From assembly GCA_964440655.1 (NCBI GenBank), contig CAYTTA010000021.1, positions 1 to 33,279 on the forward strand: a stretch of 33,279 nt of DNA. The letters run 5' to 3'. A program made the translations under genes and the position numbers. The notes under the pieces were generated by a model. It was not told the DNA's origin, ran no database searches, and worked only from the letters and a program-made list of their open reading frames with translations. This document shows positions 29,566-33,279 of the stretch, piece by piece. Numbering within the stretch: the first letter of the stretch is position 1; every line of letters begins with the position of its first letter. The DNA comes from CAYTTA01 sp964440655. GTDB lineage: Bacteria > Bacteroidota > Rhodothermia > Balneolales > Balneolaceae.

Positions 29566-32500
29566 GTGAAAAAGCTTGAATCTGTTTTCGGCCCCAACAG
29601 TGCGTTGGTTGAAGAGCTGTATAACCAGTACCTGGAGAATCCCGAGCTGGTTCCCGACCACTGGCGCCGCTATTTCGATGAACTCGACCGCAGTGATACG
29701 GCCGACTATCGTGCAGAGAAAGTGAACGGGCAAAAGACGGCGACAGCCGAAGCCCCGCCGATAAGCACCGCACCCGCTCGGCCCGCCGCCAAAGCTCCGG
29801 CCGGCGCGAAAGAGAGTACCCTGCCGGAAGGGGCGACCGCCGAACGGATTCTTGGCGTTGCCACCCGCATCGTCGAGAATATGGATCAGAGCCTCTCAGT
29901 TCCGACCGCCACCTCCCTGCGTGTGCTGCCGGTCAAGATGCTCACCGAGGACCGGGATCTGGTGAACCGCTATCTGCTGGCCAAAGGGGAGCCCAAGGTT
30001 ACTTTCACCCACTTCATCGGATGGGCGATAGTCCAGGCATTGAAGAAATACCCCAATCTCAACTCCTACTACTCCATCCGGGATGGAAACCCGCACCGGA
30101 TCCGCCCCGCCCAGGTGAACCTGGGGATCGCGGTCGACCTGGAGGGACGCGACGGATCCCGGAATCTCGTCGTGCCCAACATCAAGGGAGTGGATCGGAT
30201 GAATTTCCGGGAGTTCCTCTATGCCTTTACCGAACTGATCGAGAAGGCCCGGACCGGGAAGCTGGAGCTGGCGGACTTCCAGGAGACAACCATCAGCCTG
30301 ACAAACCCCGGTACGATCGGCACGGTCTCTTCCGTCCCGCGTCTGATGGAGGGACAGGGAGCCATTATTGCAACCGGTGCGATCGGTTATCCGGCCGAAT
30401 TTCAGTCGATGTCCCAGGAGGTGCTCAATCAGCTGGGCATCAGCAAGGTGATGACGGTGACCTGTACCTACGACCACCGCATTATCCAGGGGGCGGAATC
30501 GGGATCGTTCCTTCTTACCATCCATCAGCTGCTGAACGGTGAGGACAATTTCTACGACCAGATTTTTGCAGATCTGGAGATTCCCTACGAACCGCTGCCC
30601 TTCAGTGAAGACAAATTTGAAGGACTCCTCGGCAGCAAGGCCAACACACTGGAACAGGACCGCCGTGCCATTGCTGTCTGGAGACTGATCAACATGTACC
30701 GGATGCGGGGGCATGTACTTGCCAATCTGAATCCGCTCCGCCAGGAACCGCGTCACACCCCCGAACTGGATCTGGAGTACTACGGTCTCTCCATGTGGGA
30801 TCTGGACCGCGAATTCTACTGCGGTGGATTGGGGGGCTATGAAACAGCCAAACTCCGGGACATCATCCGGCTACTGCGCACCACCTATTCCCGCACCCTG
30901 GGTGCAGAATACATGCATCTGCTCGACCTGGAGGAGAGGGAGTGGCTCCGGGAGAAGATGGAGTCCACCACCAACACGCCGCAGCTGACGAAGAAGGAGA
31001 AAGAGAATATTCTCCACAAGCTGAATCAGGCGATGGCCTTTGAGCAGTTCCTGCACAAGAAGTACATCGGACACAAGCGCTTCTCCCTTGAAGGGGCAGA
31101 GACCCTCATCCCCATGATGCACGCCATGGTGGAGGAAGGGGCAGGGAGCGGGATTGAAAAGGTGGTGCTGGGAATGGCCCACCGCGGCCGGCTCAACATC
31201 CTGGTCAACCTGCTGAACAAGCCCTATCGGAAAGTTTTCGCCGATTTTGAAGGAAACATTGATCCTGCCACCATCCAGGGGTCCGGCGATGTGAAGTATC
31301 ACCTCGGCTCAAAAGGACGGTACGAGACCGAAAACGGCACAATCGAACTTGAACTGCTGCCCAACCCCAGCCATCTCGAGTCGGTGAATCCGGTGGTGGA
31401 GGGTGCTGCAAGGGCACTGCAGGATCTGCATTCAGATGAAGAGGCGTGGAAGAAGATCATGCCGCTTCTCATCCACGGGGATGCGGCGTTTGCCGGCCAG
31501 GGTGTGGTGGCCGAAACACTGAACATGTCCCAGCTTCGCGGCTACTATACAGGCGGGACCATCCATGTGATCATCAACAACCAGATCGGGTTCACCACAC
31601 TTCCGGAGGATGCACGCTCTACGGAGTACGCATCCGATCTGGCGAAAATGATTCTTGCCCCCATTTTCCATGTAAACGGAGACGACCCGGAAGCGGCTGT
31701 CTACTCTATCCAGCTCGCTCTTGAATACCGGCAGAAATTCGGCAAGGATGTGGTTATCGACCTGATCTGCTACCGCCGACATGGTCACAACGAAGGGGAT
31801 GAACCGGCCTTCACCCAGCCGGGCCTCTACGAAGAGATTGAAAACCATCCGACGGTCCGGGACATCTATGTTAAAGAACTTCTCAGGAAGGGAGAATTCA
31901 CCGAAGAGGAGATGCAGGAGATCTTCGACGAGTTTGATGAACTCCTTCAGCAGGCATTTGAAGATGCCAGAAGCGGCCGTGCTCTGGAAGTCACGGACAG
32001 CATGCTGGACCGCAGGGAGGAGAAGCAGGATGAACGGCAGGAGTTCCCCGATACCACTTACCCGGTGGAGGAGCTGCGGGAGATCGCCATCAAGCTCAAT
32101 ACCGTACCCAAGGATTTTGATGCCAATCCAAAGCTTCTGCGCCAGCTCGCACGACGTGCAGAGATGGTTGAGAAGAATGAGAAAAAGCTGGATTGGGGAT
32201 TTGCGGAAGCGCTTGCATTCGGTTCCCTGTTAAAGACGGGGATTCCTGTCCGGCTTACCGGTCAGGATGCCGAGCGGGGTACGTTCGCCCACCGGCATGC
32301 CGTTCTACACGGAACGGAAACCGATCAGAAGTTCATCCCCCTGAACCATCTGAGCGAGGATCAGGCCCCTTTCTATCCCTGTAACAGTCTCCTTAGCGAA
32401 TTCGCCGCTCTCGGGTTTGAATTCGGATACAGTGCGGCAAATCTCGATGCCCTGGTCATCTGGGAGGCGCAGTTCGGTGACTTTGCCAACGGTGCACAGA

Positions 32501-33231
32501 TCATTATCGACCAGTACATCTCTTCCAGCGAGGAGAAGTGGGGGCAGAAGAGTGCATTGGTCATGACCCTCCCTCACGGTTTTGAGGGGCAGGGCCCGGA
32601 GCACTCATCCGCACGCCTGGAACGATTCCTGCAGCTTTGTGCCGAGGATAACATGCAGGTGATGAACCTGACCACTCCGGCACAATATTTCCACGCTCTC
32701 CGGAAGCAGGCACTCCAGACGAGGAAAAAGCCCCTTGTCATCATGTCGCCCAAGAGCCTGCTGCGACATCCGCTTGCTGTGAACAGCGTGGATGAGCTGG
32801 CAACCGGCAGGTTTCAGCCCTTCATTCCGGATCTGGATGTAAAAGATCCCAAAAAGATCCGCCGTCTCGTACTCTGCAGCGGAAAAGTCTATTACGATCT
32901 GCTCAAACAGAGGGATGACTCCGGGGCCGATCACGTCGCCGTTGCCCGTGTGGAACAGCTCTATCCATTCCCGGATCGTGATGTCAGGAACTTCTTCGAG
33001 CAATACAGCCAGGCGGATGAATTGATTTGGTGTCAGGAGGAGCCGAAGAACATGGGCTCATGGAACTACATCTTCCCGCGTCTGATGAAAGTTTCAGGTG
33101 GGAAGAAGGTGGCCTATGCCGGGCGACAGGCATCCGCTTCTCCGGCAACCGGACAGACGAAAATCCATCAGGTCGAACAGGAGAGACTGGTCAATCTGGC
33201 GATCAGCGGCCAGCCTGAACCGGAATTCTGA
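29566..33231 (+). CDS. kgd: Multifunctional 2-oxoglutarate dehydrogenase: fused E2 succinyltransferase and E1 subunits
   Basis: From GTG 29566 the protein has 1221 residues. The order is a short E1 N-terminal segment (F-G-P-N-S-A-L-V-E-E-L-Y...H-W-R-R-Y-F), an Ala/Pro linker (about 60-88), an E2 acyltransferase catalytic domain without lipoyl domain (about 89-332, catalytic H304 in Y-D-H-R), then the full thiamine diphosphate E1 (G-M-A-H-R-G-R-L-N; G-D639-A-A-F-A-G-Q-G-V; I-N-N-Q-I-G-F-T-T). This matches Kgd/OdhA, known best from Actinobacteria, which makes succinyl-CoA or succinic semialdehyde from 2-oxoglutarate in the TCA cycle. A lipoyl-bearing partner must be encoded elsewhere. ATG 29497 is the alternative start; its 23 extra residues do not resemble the family. 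The gene is divergent from pepF. After the stop, 48 bp remain with an A-run and no complete terminator. Confidence 0.95.
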   Translation: MKKLESVFGPNSALVEELYNQYLENPELVPDHWRRYFDELDRSDTADYRAEKVNGQKTATAEAPPISTAPARPAAKAPAGAKESTLPEGATAERILGVATRIVENMDQSLSVPTATSLRVLPVKMLTEDRDLVNRYLLAKGEPKVTFTHFIGWAIVQALKKYPNLNSYYSIRDGNPHRIRPAQVNLGIAVDLEGRDGSRNLVVPNIKGVDRMNFREFLYAFTELIEKARTGKLELADFQETTISLTNPGTIGTVSSVPRLMEGQGAIIATGAIGYPAEFQSMSQEVLNQLGISKVMTVTCTYDHRIIQGAESGSFLLTIHQLLNGEDNFYDQIFADLEIPYEPLPFSEDKFEGLLGSKANTLEQDRRAIAVWRLINMYRMRGHVLANLNPLRQEPRHTPELDLEYYGLSMWDLDREFYCGGLGGYETAKLRDIIRLLRTTYSRTLGAEYMHLLDLEEREWLREKMESTTNTPQLTKKEKENILHKLNQAMAFEQFLHKKYIGHKRFSLEGAETLIPMMHAMVEEGAGSGIEKVVLGMAHRGRLNILVNLLNKPYRKVFADFEGNIDPATIQGSGDVKYHLGSKGRYETENGTIELELLPNPSHLESVNPVVEGAARALQDLHSDEEAWKKIMPLLIHGDAAFAGQGVVAETLNMSQLRGYYTGGTIHVIINNQIGFTTLPEDARSTEYASDLAKMILAPIFHVNGDDPEAAVYSIQLALEYRQKFGKDVVIDLICYRRHGHNEGDEPAFTQPGLYEEIENHPTVRDIYVKELLRKGEFTEEEMQEIFDEFDELLQQAFEDARSGRALEVTDSMLDRREEKQDERQEFPDTTYPVEELREIAIKLNTVPKDFDANPKLLRQLARRAEMVEKNEKKLDWGFAEALAFGSLLKTGIPVRLTGQDAERGTFAHRHAVLHGTETDQKFIPLNHLSEDQAPFYPCNSLLSEFAALGFEFGYSAANLDALVIWEAQFGDFANGAQIIIDQYISSSEEKWGQKSALVMTLPHGFEGQGPEHSSARLERFLQLCAEDNMQVMNLTTPAQYFHALRKQALQTRKKPLVIMSPKSLLRHPLAVNSVDELATGRFQPFIPDLDVKDPKKIRRLVLCSGKVYYDLLKQRDDSGADHVAVARVEQLYPFPDRDVRNFFEQYSQADELIWCQEEPKNMGSWNYIFPRLMKVSGGKKVAYAGRQASASPATGQTKIHQVEQERLVNLAISGQPEPEF

Positions 33232-33279
33232 TACAGCCTGAATCGGAACGGGTAATAAAAAAAGCCAGGATCCGGCAGG

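Overview
The window reads as chromosomal DNA of a GC-rich, Gram-negative bacterium of the Bacteroidota/Rhodothermota/Balneolota group. The pointers are a short primary sigma factor without region 1.1, a TonB receptor with an N-terminal carboxypeptidase-regulatory-like domain, a FadL-type barrel, many genes without a clear Shine-Dalgarno, and a fused E1/E2 2-oxoglutarate dehydrogenase. The exact lineage is an inference and cannot be fixed without a search. I see no phage, IS element, CRISPR array, rRNA or tRNA.

Layout. (1) 51-4849: a serine-hydrolase lipoprotein, a class III aminotransferase, a thioredoxin-like protein with a C-G-D-A active site, anhydro-MurNAc kinase (anmK) and a small acidic orphan. 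(2) 4877-7993: a probable zinc module made of a ZnuD-like TonB receptor, a ribbon-helix-helix protein with two CxxC pairs, and a MerC-family membrane protein with a His-rich tail. AT-rich candidate operators lie upstream of the receptor and upstream of the MerC gene. (3) 8044-11665: a leftward gene run folE - cysS - yidD - hisI - LCIB-type (theta) carbonic anhydrase; the last gene appears to lack an AUG/GUG/UUG start at its true 5' end. (4) 11984-13470: two overlapping HU-family genes. The second encodes an HU domain, one membrane helix and a LysM domain, so it could physically link DNA to peptidoglycan. This is the most unusual protein of the window.

(5) 13612-15254: a Dabb protein, an Smr-domain protein with an Asp/Pro-rich internally duplicated N-terminus, and a SIMPL (DUF541) exported protein. 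(6) 15235-19327: a tesA-like SGNH hydrolase divergent from ybbA-ybbP-like ABC genes, the same arrangement as in E. coli. A 7-bp-periodic, G-quadruplex-prone array follows. (7) 19629-24737: a tandem UspA protein, a FadL-like barrel, a Tyr/Trp/His-rich lipoprotein with a Ser/Arg/Asn repeat tail, and a lipoprotein N-acetylmuramoyl-L-alanine amidase. (8) 24833-33231: rpoD with an intrinsic terminator, a GAF/degenerate-GGDEF protein in a probable operon behind oligoendopeptidase pepF, and divergent from pepF the multifunctional 2-oxoglutarate dehydrogenase.

Functionally most genes are housekeeping (translation, folate, histidine, TCA cycle, cell wall recycling). The accessory interest lies in the metal locus, the carbonic anhydrase, the HU-LysM protein and several non-coding repeats or palindromes. 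All assignments come from reading motifs by eye; no database search was possible.
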